Below, one piece after another: positions 10,268 to 22,800 of a DNA stretch of 64,000 bases. The DNA is from Daphnia carinata (Eukaryota > Arthropoda > Branchiopoda > Diplostraca > Daphniidae), in the NCBI RefSeq assembly GCF_022539665.2, contig NC_081337.1, forward strand, positions 4,254,679 through 4,318,678, in the 5' to 3' direction. The position numbers and the translations under genes are program-made. How positions within the stretch are numbered: the first letter of the stretch is position 1; the number at the start of each line of letters is the position of its first letter. A model generated the notes under the pieces. That model made no database searches. It was not told the origin of the DNA and saw only the letters and a list, made by a program, of their open reading frames with translations.

Positions 10268-13200
10268 CTATTGCTTCCTGTTGTCTTTCGTCCGTGAATG
10301 GTGAGCCGGCTTTGAATTCGAGTGAGTGTGCTGCTGACTTTGATGGTGTTGCATCATCCTCTGCATGAACAGGTTGGTGGGGCGTAACTGGAAACGGGAG
10401 CCATCAATTTCGGCACGCGTCGTTTCCTCTTCTTCGGTGTCACGGAACAGATCGTGATCTTCGAGGGTAGCCAACGTAGGCACTGGAGACGGTGTGGAAC
10501 GATGGTTGAATGCCTGACCGTGGCCCAAGCGACTTGTCGATGGATTCATAGTCCTGTGATGCTTGCCGACCTGATGAGCCGTTGGATTGTAGGGCACGCC
10601 ATGCTTTGCCGAATGATTGTTGACTCGAAAGACGGCCTCATCTGCCTGTTCTTCTTGAGAAGCGTGAACAGCCTGGACAGAATGCTGGTGTCGGTGTCTT
10701 CTAGGGGATGATTCGTCCATTAATTCGGCGAAAGCATCACCGTCGTCATTGCTAGTGCTTTCCATGTCGTCGCTTCTACCTCTGGCTGCATTCGATGGCA
10801 CCTCGAACACGCTTTTACCTTCTGGCATTTCAATCAGGGTTAGCTCGAGGACAGGCGAGGCCACATTAGCCGGATCGGTGAGTTCGTCTGACCGTGCAGA
10901 ACCTGTTTATTAAAAATTGCAATGATGAACTGTCCATTAAATGTGCAAGCAGAAGCGTTTGGTGGAAGAAGGGCTCTTGGATGTGGCTTACCACTTTCTG
11001 GAGAGCAATTGCGCGGGCGGAAGAATTGAGTGATTGGTTTACGTTGGCCGTCTGTGTCTTCGACTTCGATGACAAGTCCAAAGTTACGGCCACCTGGGGC
11101 AAGCCACCATCGAGCAGCCAGCTTGATGTCCAACTCCATGTAACCCTCTTCTTTGGCCAAAGCCATCTGCGAGTCGAGCAACTTCTTCTTCTGAACTGCA
11201 AATATCGAACAACAAAAAACAAACAAACAAACGAAATTGATTATTATTTTGTGGATTTCAAGGCTTAATATCGCCTAATTTATAATCATTGAATGCTCAG
11301 TTTAGAACAACATGTTTCGTACCACGATTGCGTTTCAAGGCGCGAGTATAATTGTGGACTGAAACTCGTATTTTCTCTTCGTAAGAAGCATGCAATGGAG
11401 GCTCGAAGAAGGGCACGGCTTTCAACGTTTGGACATTCGGTTCCAGTCTATCGGACGCCAGATTCGCATCTGCCGATTCCGTAGGCGAAGAGGTCGATGG
11501 CATTGCCTCTCCCTGCAATACGAATTTTTTTTTAAATTTTAACAATCGAAAACTAATGGCTTTTCATCGGTACATATTATCACTGGCACCTGACAACCAT
11601 CTATTTTTTTTTTTTTTTTATTTACCTCAGCGAATTTGAATAGACGTAACTTGGCCGCGGTGACGTAGAGTTGGTAGCCATGGCGAGTTTGAGATTGAAT
11701 GCCGCTCAGGTTAAAAAACAAGTGCAGCGATAAAGGTAAAGTGGCTCCTGTAGACCACATTTCATCATCCGTATGTTTTGGGGTTTCACCTGTCATTTTT
11801 AATTTTAAAAAAACCAAACATGAAATGAGGAAGGTGAACTCTCTCTCTCTTTGTGACTCGTGTAATGTATCATACATGATGGCTGTAGGTAGCGGGTACG
11901 TTCATAGAGGTCGGCTGTGGCGTCTGGACGCGAGAAAGGCGAAAAGAACGGAGGAATCGGACCGAGCGGCGAGCCGCCTGATGGCATTTGAGGACGACCG
12001 TTTTGGTTGACAAAATCCAATATGTTGCGGATGACCTCCTGTTTGCGTTGAAAGGCCGACCTAAAAACGACCAAATGATTAGCAAAATTGCTACAACAAA
12101 CTCAATGGGTAGTAGGTTAAAGAAATACAAACGCGAAAGAATTTCTGTTTTCATTCAAACTAACTAAAGCAGAATCAAGTGTAAGGGAGCCAAAACAAAC
12201 TATGAAATCTGCTTTTTTTTAAAGGGGAATATCATTCAGAAAGATGAGAAAGCGGCCAAGGTAAGACTATACAGGAGCATGTTTTCATAATTTTGTTTTT
12301 CAATCGGAGCAATCCGTGATTTTATATTAGACGTTCCGTGGTTTGCATAATTCGTACAGGCGTAATGTATAGTTCTATGGAATCTCTAGACTACCCCAAA
12401 TCTATATGCGAAATGCATTCATGCAGGCGTTTCATGAAACATTCCAAAGCTCTAAAGCAAGGGCTAGAGAAAGTAACGAGCTGCAACAAGAAATATGTGT
12501 ACATAGAGAACAACAGCTTATGACTAACGTCACTGCCGAATTTCTTTATGTCCAAGACGTTCGATTTAATGGCAAAGAGGATACAAGATTCAATTTTCAT
12601 GCTGAAATGCATTCGTAAAGAGGATGCATTAAATTTAAAAAAAAAAGAAAAACACTTCTCTGCAATTAACTTCGCACACGGTTAACCAACTTCATGGTCG
12701 TAAATTGCGGGATGAAACTTCCCAAAAAGTTTAATAGGGTCCTTAAGATATGCTGATCAGTTCATTAAAGTTGGGAAGAGCGCTTCCTTGTGGTTTTCAT
12801 TTTTATGCTTGACTGTCTTTTCGGCGTTTTTTTTTTTTTGGTTAATGTTTTTCTTGACTATAATGTAGCACATCATTGAAAACGATATAGTAGAAATACA
12901 GCATACGAACTTTTAATTACTTCATTTCATCTTTTTGGTGTGCCGGCAAACCGATTTTCCCCATTTACGTGTTGTTTTCCCTGCATTTTTTTTTCTTTAC
13001 TCGGAGATACAAAAATATTAGACGACAAGGTGTACGTGGGCGGCATATCGGTCCATTCAAATTTCAACTACTATGGCGAACCGTATACCTGGATCGACGA
13101 CGAAGCGCGGACATCAAAGTGAAGTTTAGCGTTTCATTCATTCATAGAAGGAACAAATTGTGAAATTCGATCACAGGTTTATGATGGGAATTAGCTTCTT

Positions 13201-16200
13201 GGACCTCTGCCATGGACGCATTGCGTATCTTATTTTCTATTGCAGTGTATGGTTTACATTGCGTTCGACAAAGATCTGTCAGGAGGAAAAGGAAAGCTCG
13301 TCTTCACGAACGAACCACTTCAGTTGGCTTATTTTTTTTCATTACGCCTGCCGTTCCACTGAGTATCTACATCTAGAAATTCGTTTGAAGGGAACACACT
13401 CGAAAAAAGAACCCGGCACGAAATGCTTATTGGAATGTCTTCAGCCGCTTCTAATTTAAATTCAAATCCAACAAAGTTGCTGATTTCATTCTTCCGTACG
13501 TTTGCCTTTTAAAACAACGAACTATTCATTACGGAAGAAATTAATAGATGATTAAAAAGCAATCATGAACGAATGCAATCCTTCCTTCTGTAAAACACTG
13601 CGCACGAGTGCAATTCCAGTTTACTGGTTGTGCGTGGGGGGGGGGCAAGGCACACAAACGTGAAAGTTATTTAACTTACAAGTTTCCGCCAGCGTCACGG
13701 ACCTCACGCGCAACGTAAACACAGAGGTGTCCATGCTAAGAGCCAGCACTTCTTTCCAGACATCTTATACTTTTATGGGGAAGAGACAGACAGACAGACA
13801 GACCGAACAGGAACTTTGTTTAACATCCGAAAAAAAAAAAAAAATACACGATGTGAAAATAAAATGAAAAGGGAAAAGGAAGAACAAGAGGAAAAGAAAA
13901 CAAAGAAGAAGAAGCATGGATAGTAAAGGCAGACGAAAGAGGACGGGGAATGAGGAATGCAGGCACGCCAACTGGAATAGGAAAAATAAAAAGAGCGTGT
14001 CGGCAAACACTTCGCCAAAGAGACCGAACGAGCCTTTTCGGAGGCGAAAGACGGAAAGCGATGGAGGGGTCAGGGTCAGCCCGGCTCAAAAAGAAAAGGA
14101 AAGAGAGTTGATGCGGGTAGGAAAATCAGCCAATAGGAAACGAAGGGGAACCTGTGAAAATAAATGGCTCCCCGTCGACAGACTATACTTCTATGGCCCT
14201 GCTTTTCATTTCACCACTTCCGTTACAAATGAAGACAGACCGAGAGTGTCGAGACACTTGAAAGATGGATGGGGAGTGTGACGAGGGGGAGAGACAGAAC
14301 CGATCGTTGGTATGCCCGTATTGGAATTTTTCACAAATATCTTTTACACTCGTACCAGGCACGGAAAGATATTGCCCATTTTTTTTTTTAAGGGAGAAAA
14401 TAAGTTAAAAGCGGAAAGAAAATAAAACTGGGGAGGGAGAAGCGATACAGTAGAAGGGAGGCATGTTGAATGGCTTCCCATACACGAGGCGGGAATTTAG
14501 AAAATGAACAGGAAAAAAAAGGTACATTTTTTTTTAATGTCCATTAGTATTGTTGAATTTTGGAACACAGCCTCTAGTACCTGGCCCGTTTTTGCTACAA
14601 GTTGTCAATGCAGTCATAGATTTTTAATGGAGTAGATCTAAACTCCGACGATGCAATCTGTGAGGATTGACCATCTCTGTTCAGCCGGACGGTTTCACTG
14701 CACGGTGGACATTCACACAAAGGCAGTGTGTTAACATTCGTGGAGTTGTAAAACGCCCTTGCGTTTTTTATGGACGGACACTGTTTCATTCTGCTCGCAT
14801 CCCAAGCCTCCCTTCAGCCGACCCCTTCGTGTTCCGTCTATACAACTGTCCCTATCGACTTAGCTTTCTCACCACATTCATGCAGCCTCCTCCTAGCTTG
14901 CCTAGAGCGTGCGTACGTGCGAGTGCCATTCATCCATTCATCCATTCATTGGAAACGAGAGCCGAGCCTCTTTCCCGCCGAACGCAAATCGAAGAAGTCG
15001 AGTTGCCGCCGCCACAATTGTGTTTTGGGCTTCTAAAAATGACCGCCTTTAAACGAAAGCAAATGCTGTGGGATTCTTTCAAGCGGCTGCATTTCAATTA
15101 GTCTGTACCACAAGACATGGGAATTAAAAAAACAAAAACAGGGCGATAGCCACGCTAAGGTAGACAAACGTAAATGAGTTACGATCATAAATTGAAGCTA
15201 TTTTTGCCGCAGGACCAATTTTGGGGATTTTAAGATAACATTTCTTGTTCTACGAGATATGACGATCGATTTACCTGCGTTGAAATCATTGATAAAATGC
15301 GCGTTTGCGGGAGAACTTATGCGACTTCGTGATCGCAAGCCTGTTGGTCCTTTGAGTTAGAAAGGGCCACCGTGGAACTTTGAATGAAGCATTGAATGAT
15401 GATTTGAAATGATTCCCACACGAATCATCATAAACGAAGTTCAGAAACAAACGTAAGGAAAACTGCTAAAAATAGTTTTCTTTTGCACTTTGAATCTAAT
15501 GGAAACATGAATCGAAATGGTTCAAGCCTAACCAGGAAAACTGGTAAAAAAAACAAAAAACAAAAAATAAGGAGTCCGCAGCCATAAAATAAAACCATTT
15601 AATGTTAACAGAAAATTTGAAGGAAAAACAAAAATACATATTGGTAACAATTATTTATCGTCTTTACCCGGACATTTTCCCCACTACAGCGTTTTAGTGG
15701 CCGAACCCGTAAGGGTGACACGTGTAAGTACCAAAGAAGTAGCCTATAACACCCAACCATTCATACTGCCTTGCTACCCAACATGTTTTTACCGATAGTA
15801 CCGTGTTAGTCATCGCCTTAATTGTCAGCTCATATCTAAGGATTCCCACTCGTCACTCCTCTAATATACTTGACTTGGAAATGCGCATCAGGCTGTTTAG
15901 AGGACGCTACTGAAAGCGCCAAGGTTACTGGTTTAATTTTAAGCTGCATCGGACATAATCTGGTTAGGAACCATCGTTGCATTTTTCTAAGTTCACGCTG
16001 ATGGACTTTACAACTACAAAACTTAAACAAAAAATAATAATAACAAGGCCACCTGATGCTCGATGTTTTGTTCGCTATTGGCAGCCTTTTATCCTTACGG
16101 TCAGCCATTGGAAACATGAATCGCGTTACCTGGTCTATGGTAAATCTATAGACGCGCCCGTGCGCTTTTTGTTTTTCTATTCATTTATTTCAACGTTTTT

Positions 16201-18809
16201 TTTTTTCTTTTACTTTTTCTTCTATCTTCGTGTCTGTCTTCTACACGTCTGCCTTTTTCCTAGGAAAACACGTCTGCCGTTCGTAGGATCTGGTTGTAAC
16301 CAGTCGGTGGCAGGGACAATAAAAACAAAACGGGTCTTGTCGATAGTCCAACGAATGTATAGACTATGCAATCCAATTGAAAGCTATATCTAAATAATGA
16401 ATCTGTGTTAAAATAGACGCTAATGAATCTAATCTCAAATGGACAGCTAGACGCAACCATCATCCTATACGTCATTGCTGCCCTAAATCACGTGATTAGT
16501 TAGCCTAAATAGAGTGTTTGATATCAGGCGTTTTTCTTTTCACATGGAAACTAACAAGTAAAAGTAGACAAGCTAGTCGGGACTCGGGAGTTCAGTCCAA
16601 ATATTTGCGTTAAAATCGAAGCTACTTGAATGACGTCGGGAAGTTCCCCTCCCATAAAAACTTGAACAAAAAAAAAAAGAAGTGCAGACGTATGATAAAA
16701 AAAAATGAAAACGAGTTAAGAAGTTTTGTTTTGTTGTTATTTGGTCGCTTTTTTATCTGTCATGAATTTCCCCACCACTATTGACAATAATCAACATTTG
16801 ATTTGAAATGACGCAAACCACCCGACAAAACAAGAAAGTTGGAACGTGCACTTTCTGCCCCGAGCGGGACATGAAAGTTCTTGTTCAACGATGCTTGAAA
16901 TGATTCAAAATTTAACCATTACGACGCCGCCACCCTAATTTATAACTAAGTTGCTCAACAAGATCATAGTTAAATCCGCACAGTTGTAAATGAGAACAAA
17001 ATATTCATCAAGTTAACAAATCCAACCGGCAAACAAGGCGATTAATTATCTGCACCGCTTTACAATATGAAGACCGATTTGTTTTGGTTTAGTTGACGTT
17101 GTCAATTGGACGAATAAGAGGGTCAGCAACTGTCAATGCTTGATAGCGATAACAGCATGCACGTCATACTTATATCCAATCGTTCTTTCAAAATTCAAAT
17201 GGACTCTAATAAAGGGTAATCCCCTATTCGTTTCCCCGGAAGAAACAAGGAACGGGTTTTTATAATTGCGTTTTCAGTGCATTTGCAATATGCAGAGCAT
17301 TCCACTACAAAGTTATTGCATGATCAAACAATCGCATTGGTTGCGTTATCTATCAAAAGTCATTGCCGGCAAAGAGAGGGAGGAAAAATGCAATCAGCGA
17401 GCATAAATACTAATAGCTTGTAGTTGCACAGCTACTTCGACACTATCTATTTAGGCTAGGCTGAAATATAGGAGATGTGCAAAACGAGGAATTGCGATGT
17501 CATCAATGATCCTTACCTGGTGCTCATATTAACAGTCACATTTGATCTGAAATATCGAAAAAAAAAACGAAACAAGAAGAACAAGAAAATAATAACAATA
17601 ATTTAAAAAAAACACCTCTGATGATTATAATTAAACTAAACTACTAAGCCTTTCAATAAAGGTTAAAAATAATAATAATTTTTCGTTTGTAAAAGGATAT
17701 GCGTTATGATGTACAATCATCTGTAACACTGACATCATGTGATTGGTGTCGAACAATCACAACACGAAGAGCAAAATGTACCCTTCGTCAGGTATAGTTA
17801 CTTCAATTATAATCGAAGTAGTTAATCTTTAACTGGCTCAAAAATAATTTAAAGTGTTGAGATAAAAGGACTGTAATCATCGTGACAGGATTGATGAATG
17901 AGGGGGTTGTGCGATATTTGAATATGGAGACTTCCTGCCACCGCTGGATGCGTGGGAGTGTGCGGCATTTGAAGTTCTATACGCCCAATATTGAATTCAT
18001 AACCAAATTAAGCGATAAAAAAACAGCAGACTAATTCCTAATGCTGTATAGAAGTATTACTCGTCATTAAGGGTGTAGGAGTTGAATTGGGCAAACAAAC
18101 AAAAATTCAAAACAGAATAAAAATAAAGTCACGAATGTCTAATTTTTCACGCGGGAAACGCGTAGATTCCCGAACCGTAAAATCAGAGGCGATATAAATC
18201 GTATACCAGTACGCAATAGAGTTCTAAAAGACCCTTACGTAACATCAATAGGAAACCGGCAATAACTTGACAATCTTTTGCGTGCCACTACAACAACTTA
18301 GCTATTCCAATATTCGCCTTACACTTGCCTTTTTCTTTTTAAATATAATTTCCTTAATTTAAATTCCAATTTTAAAAATGGCAATTTACCCCAACAAAAA
18401 GGGGAAAAACAACGAAAGTATGTCAGTGGGTATTTTTTTTTTTTTACCTATTTCGCTGATGAATGATAATTTGAGCGTCTAGACTGGACGCAGGTGATGC
18501 CGCCTCCGGTAGGTGCAGCGACGACAAGTGCTGCTCGTGTTGTTGATGGCGATTGATGGTTGGCGGCAAATGGCGATGATTGACACTGGCGGAATGACGG
18601 GTGGCGATTTGCTTTTGACGAGAAGCCTCCACATCTTCGTTGCTAACGTTATAGAGACGAAGCAGATCTTCGACATAGGGCGACGTTGACGATGCAGCGG
18701 AAGCAGCCGTGGCCGTCTCGAAAAGCGGAAGACACTCAGTCACCGTCAGCGCTAACACGAAGCATAACAAACATTGAGCCGCAGCCCGTTCAGAAACAAA
18801 CGTTTTCAT
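10268..18809 (-). CDS. Secreted protein with TGF-beta-type propeptide but no cystine-knot ligand domain
   Basis: Seven exons join in frame on the minus strand: 18809-18448, 17546-17517, 12060-11876, 11789-11626, 11512-11323, 11195-10992 and 10902-10268, giving 589 residues. All junctions are GT-AG. Residues 1-26 are a signal peptide (MKTFVSERAAAQCLLCFVLA). An alternative ATG at 18848 would add 13 residues that spoil it. Residues about 120-370 match the TGF-beta propeptide pattern in order: a helix (RKQEVIRNILDFVNQ), LFFNLSGIQ, LYVTAAKLRLFKF, KIRVSVHNYTR, KKLLDSQM, then YMELDIKLAARWW and NFGLVIEVED. N-glycosylation sites include NVTV, NMS and NLS. The final 211 residues are hydrophilic, His/Ser/Glu-rich and contain no cysteine at all, so the usual C-terminal growth factor is absent. 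It may bind or modulate other TGF-beta ligands, or an unseen alternative 3' exon may encode the ligand. The propeptide call is firm; the function is inference. Confidence 0.75.
12061..17516 (-). other. Large intron of the TGF-beta-propeptide gene
   Basis: A 5.4 kb intron between the 30-base second exon and the third exon. It contains a G run (about 13627-13636), a GACA microsatellite (about 13785-13803), purine-rich stretches and AT-rich sequence. It also holds one exon-like plus-strand frame near 13.0 kb, listed separately. Confidence 0.6.
12997..13122 (+). CDS. Possible terminal exon of a nested plus-strand gene
   Basis: After a pyrimidine tract (tttttttttctttactcgg) and an AG, a short frame reads DTKILDDKVYVGGISVHSNF, continues NYYGEPYTWIDDEARTSK and stops at TGA. 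The residue mix and G/C-ending codons (GTG, TAC, GGC, GAC) look more like coding sequence than the surrounding AT-rich intron. No upstream partner exon was found and no family was recognised, so this may be a relic or chance. Confidence 0.3.
   Translation, partial: LLGDTKILDDKVYVGGISVHSNFNYYGEPYTWIDDEARTSK
17547..18447 (-). other. First coding-region intron of the TGF-beta-propeptide gene
   Basis: AT-rich sequence between exon 1 (donor GTAAAA at 18447) and the 30-base exon 2 (acceptor cgatatttcag). I saw no other feature in it. Confidence 0.6.
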
Positions 18810-18989
18810 TCTGACTGCTTTCGCTCGTCCGCGCTTGATGTTCAACATTCGGGCAGAGAAAAAATGAAAGGATCAACGAAAAAGTTTGGTTACGAAACCA
18901 AAGAGCTACCGCGAAAAAATGTTATTTCGTTCAAAACCAAAAAAATAGTTCAATCAAGGAAGGGCAAGTTGTTAATTGGTATCGCTAGC

Positions 18990-19830
18990 AATGAATGATC
19001 TTCCAATTTTGAATCGAATAGTCGAGATAGTTTTCTTTTTCTTTTTAAGTGCGCACAAGTTTGGGACGAGCCGCGGAAACGGCGGGAGTCGGAGCGAGAG
19101 TGGCGAACGATAGCTAAAACCCGACGATAGAGACTGCTGAGACTGAAGCGATGGTACGACAGGGTGGGTGGTGGAGGAGGGAGGAGGGAGGCGAGGCAGA
19201 GAATGGGGAGAGAGACACGACGTGCGCTCGAGCGGAGGCGGAAGGACGGACTGAAGGCGGTACGCTCTGGCCGGTGCAAAGTCTTGAGGTGGTCCGGGAT
19301 GGCCGAGAGACCAAGCCAAAAAAAAAAATAAAATAAAATAAAATAAAAACACATAGGAACGAAGGAGGAAGAAAGAGAGAAAGGGAGCTGAAGAAAAGTC
19401 AGACAGAGAATGAAAAAATAAAAAAAAAAAAGAAGAAGGACAGACAGACGGAGAAGAAGAAAAGAGACGAGACAAAGGGAGAGAGAGAGAAGAGGGGACC
19501 AAAAAAAGACAGAGAGAAGAGACTCTTTGCCTAAAATTCATCAACTTACTCTGTGAGGAGGTTGGTTTCTGTTTGGTCGGTGGGTTGTGTGGGTGTGTGC
19601 GATGGTGAACGTGTCTGATGTGCGTGCGTGTGTCTGGTATGCACACACGTATATATGCTCGCATATTGTCCTATTGGCGTGTGTGGTAGAGCGCTAAAAG
19701 ATTCTCTCGCGTCCCAGACCTTTGGCTCGCATGAGTGGATGGTGGAATACGAACCGGTGAAAAATAAACAGGAACAAAAAGGAACAGGATTTTTTTTTTT
19801 TATATAGAAATTATTGTACAAGAAAACGAA
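18990..19830 (-). other. Likely 5' untranslated exon and promoter region, purine-rich
   Basis: On the minus strand a good donor (CCTCACAGA then GTAAGTTG, ending at 19550) lies upstream of the coding exon. It is consistent with a 5' untranslated exon above 19550 that splices to an acceptor just before the ATG at 18809. The plus strand here is strongly GA-rich (19140-19520), with an AAAAT microsatellite at about 19326-19346. Transcript data would be needed to fix the start site. Confidence 0.35.
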
Positions 19831-22800
19831 AAATTAAAAAAAACGACTGGGGCAAAAAGAAGAAAAGAAACATTCCAATTCTTGGAGCTGCCGAATGAAA
19901 ATGAACGAACGAAACAAGGCTGGCCATTGATACGTTTTCACTTTATATCGTTTCTCCGAAGTCAAATATCAATCGGGTAAATAAAAGAAAAAAAAGCCCA
20001 TCAAAGCGAAAAGAAAGCAAGCACAGTAGTCAAAGGTAGACTATTGAAAAACGGAAAAAAAAAAAAAAAAATAAATAAATAAAGAATGCTTGGAAAAAAA
20101 AAAAAAAAAAAAAAAGTATATCCAGTACATGTATTTATAAATTAAAAAAATAAGAAAAAAGAAAAATGTAAAAAAGGGAGGAGTCTGCCGCCAGCGTAGG
20201 ATGGGATCTCAGCACTGTTGTTGGGAAAAACCAGCTGCTAGAAAAAAAAAAATAAATAAATAAAAAATAAAATAAAAATGATCGGTAGGATATGCATCAG
20301 TTGCGTCAGCACAAGTCTCTTATTAGCCGTACCCCCGGCCTGTTCCTATTTTTGGTACTTTTCGGCATTATGAGCCATTGGCTCGAGTCGTAGACATGAT
20401 AACGGTAGTAATGGAAAAAAAATGAAATTTTTTTTACATTGATTCAAAAGGCTAGGCTTGTCTTGTTCTATTCTTGAACCACTACTCAATTAGAGTTGCG
20501 TTTCTAGCAAAAATACTCAATCAAAAATGACGTTACACAACGTAACGGCATTAAAGTAAGAACCGGATTGATCCGCTTGCTCTCCACTAATCATTCACTC
20601 GTTTATTTTTGTTTTAATCATTTTCTAAGACACCAAATAAATCGATAAAGAGCTGGATCTAACCAGTCATTAAAAACACGATGACGAAACCGTCTATGTT
20701 AATTTTTTTTTTTTTGAACAAGTTTGGTTGCAGAATCATCGGAATCGAGAACGAGTTCGCGGGAATACCTTGCTGCATTTGTATCTACGTCGTTTTCCCG
20801 GAATTATTAGACCGGCTTGTAGTCCTGCCATAATATAACTTTCCTTTACCCACACATTCTAGTTGTGTATGACGCTGTCGGGGGATTTCACCTGCAGGCC
20901 GCAATAGACTGCATCGACAGAGTACACACCGTTATCCACACATACAGCATCGTTACGTTTTTGATTCGGTCGGCTTAGATCTATGTGCTTCCGAACGTTG
21001 CTTTATGCTTTCCATTAAAGAATCCGTGGCTTCTTGAATGCGTTATAGACAGTGATAAAACATCTTGGCTATGCGATGACATACTACACTTTACCGGCTC
21101 GATGCTCTTTTGTTGACGTAAATTCACTTGGCGACGACAGTCCGAATCAGACAGTTTAGGCTGGATACGGGCAGAAGACGAGTAACTTGGGGCTCGCACA
21201 ATAAATGTCATCTCTTTAATGCAGGAACCCATAAAAATGCTAATCAAATGCAGCTAGCCTTGAGAACATGCCCTTGATAACGGCAGAGTGCAAACTTCTT
21301 ATTGCCGCTCGTGAAAAAAAAAAAACCCAAATCAAAATAAAAAAACAAACAAACAAGATAAACGTAAATGTGCTGGGATAATCACTGACAGCCGAGCCTT
21401 AAAAAACAGCTAAAAATTCAGAATGGAATGGTCACTTATCAGCCCACATGGTCAATGTATCAGTTCAAAATTGAAATCGAATTAGAGAAAAAAAAACCCA
21501 AAACTGAAATCAGCCAAACTTTACAAGGTAGTACAATCCCTAATATTTTCAAGGAAACAATGCTAATTTCCTAGTATTGTAAAAACGTTCTATAACGAAG
21601 AAAAACAACCTGTTCACATTGGCTGTGTGCATTTGAATCCTACTACATATCATTCTAGCGGCATTTTTAACTATTCTCACGTTCCGGTAAACGAAGAAAT
21701 CAAGTCAAACAATTCAACTTATGCTGATTGCCTTTGTTACATTCCGTACGGGAAATAATCTGCATCACGCAATATCGTTGTCGACATTTGACGTCAATGC
21801 CAGTCTAATTTTGAGCTCGCCGGGTTCTGTGACAGACTAACTAAACTTGTCTAAGAGATAAGTTTTTATCTCGAGAATGCAATTGAAAGATTTCTGCGTG
21901 TGACTTCGGCGTAGACAGTCACCGCAATTATGCATGGTGACAATAGCTTGCCTAATTTTGTCGTATAATGCTAACACAGACTTAGACGACGAGAATACCT
22001 TCGCTGTTAGCTTAGTCTTACCTATTGGTATGAATGAATTTCACTTCTTGCTGTCAACATCCTTTTGCAGCTTGGATTTCCCAAAGCCTCCCGTATTTTA
22101 TGCAAAATCTTCCTTCAGATTTCCTTTGGTTTCAGTAGACAAGTTCAGAATGAATGAATCAATGAGTAGGGCACGAAAACTAAAACGAAAGAAGAAGCAA
22201 ACTTTGGATCAAGAAGTTTGAAAAAAAAAGAAGAGAGAAATGGAGGATCAAGTCACGTAGGCAATTGCATCACCTGCTGCTTGCCCAGATAGGGAAGTCA
22301 AATGCTGGGTGTAGTCAATCAGTGCAGCTCACGTCGCTGCCGGTCATCTGTAGGTATTCCACAAGTATGGCATCGCGTACAGTTTTATTGCCAAAGCCGC
22401 AAACGTTCGTTTATTATCTGTTAGCAGCCGATTGCGTAGACAAAGGTGATCTAATTGCGCGTTCAGACTTCCAAATCCTATAGAGAGGCAGACCTGAAAA
22501 TGAATGGCTTCCGCGAGAAGGTGAATGCGTGACTCATACGAGCGATTTCTCTTCGTTTTTTTTTTATCCGGTTCTAACTGCAAGTGCAGTTGGCGACAGA
22601 CAGATGCGGTATAAATTTGTGAACCTAATCATCCGATACGGCGTTCAAGCACATTCAAATCCAATTAGTTTAGCCAGGCGAATCGGACCAATAGCACAAA
22701 CTGTGATGTGTGGGTCTATCAGCTGGCCATGTCACCATGCATAAATTGGAAGAAGAATTCATTGCAATTTCGACGTAAATAAATGTTAAAGGTGGTATTC

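Noticed and set aside
13765-14089. Phe/Leu/Ser-rich minus-strand frames resembling membrane segments
   Set aside because: Translation of purine-rich microsatellite sequence in all three frames; composition artefact.
18972-19664. Minus-strand frame of 230 codons rich in Ser/Leu/Phe/Pro
   Set aside because: Produced by the GA-rich low-complexity tract; no domain, and it overlaps the likely 5' untranslated region.
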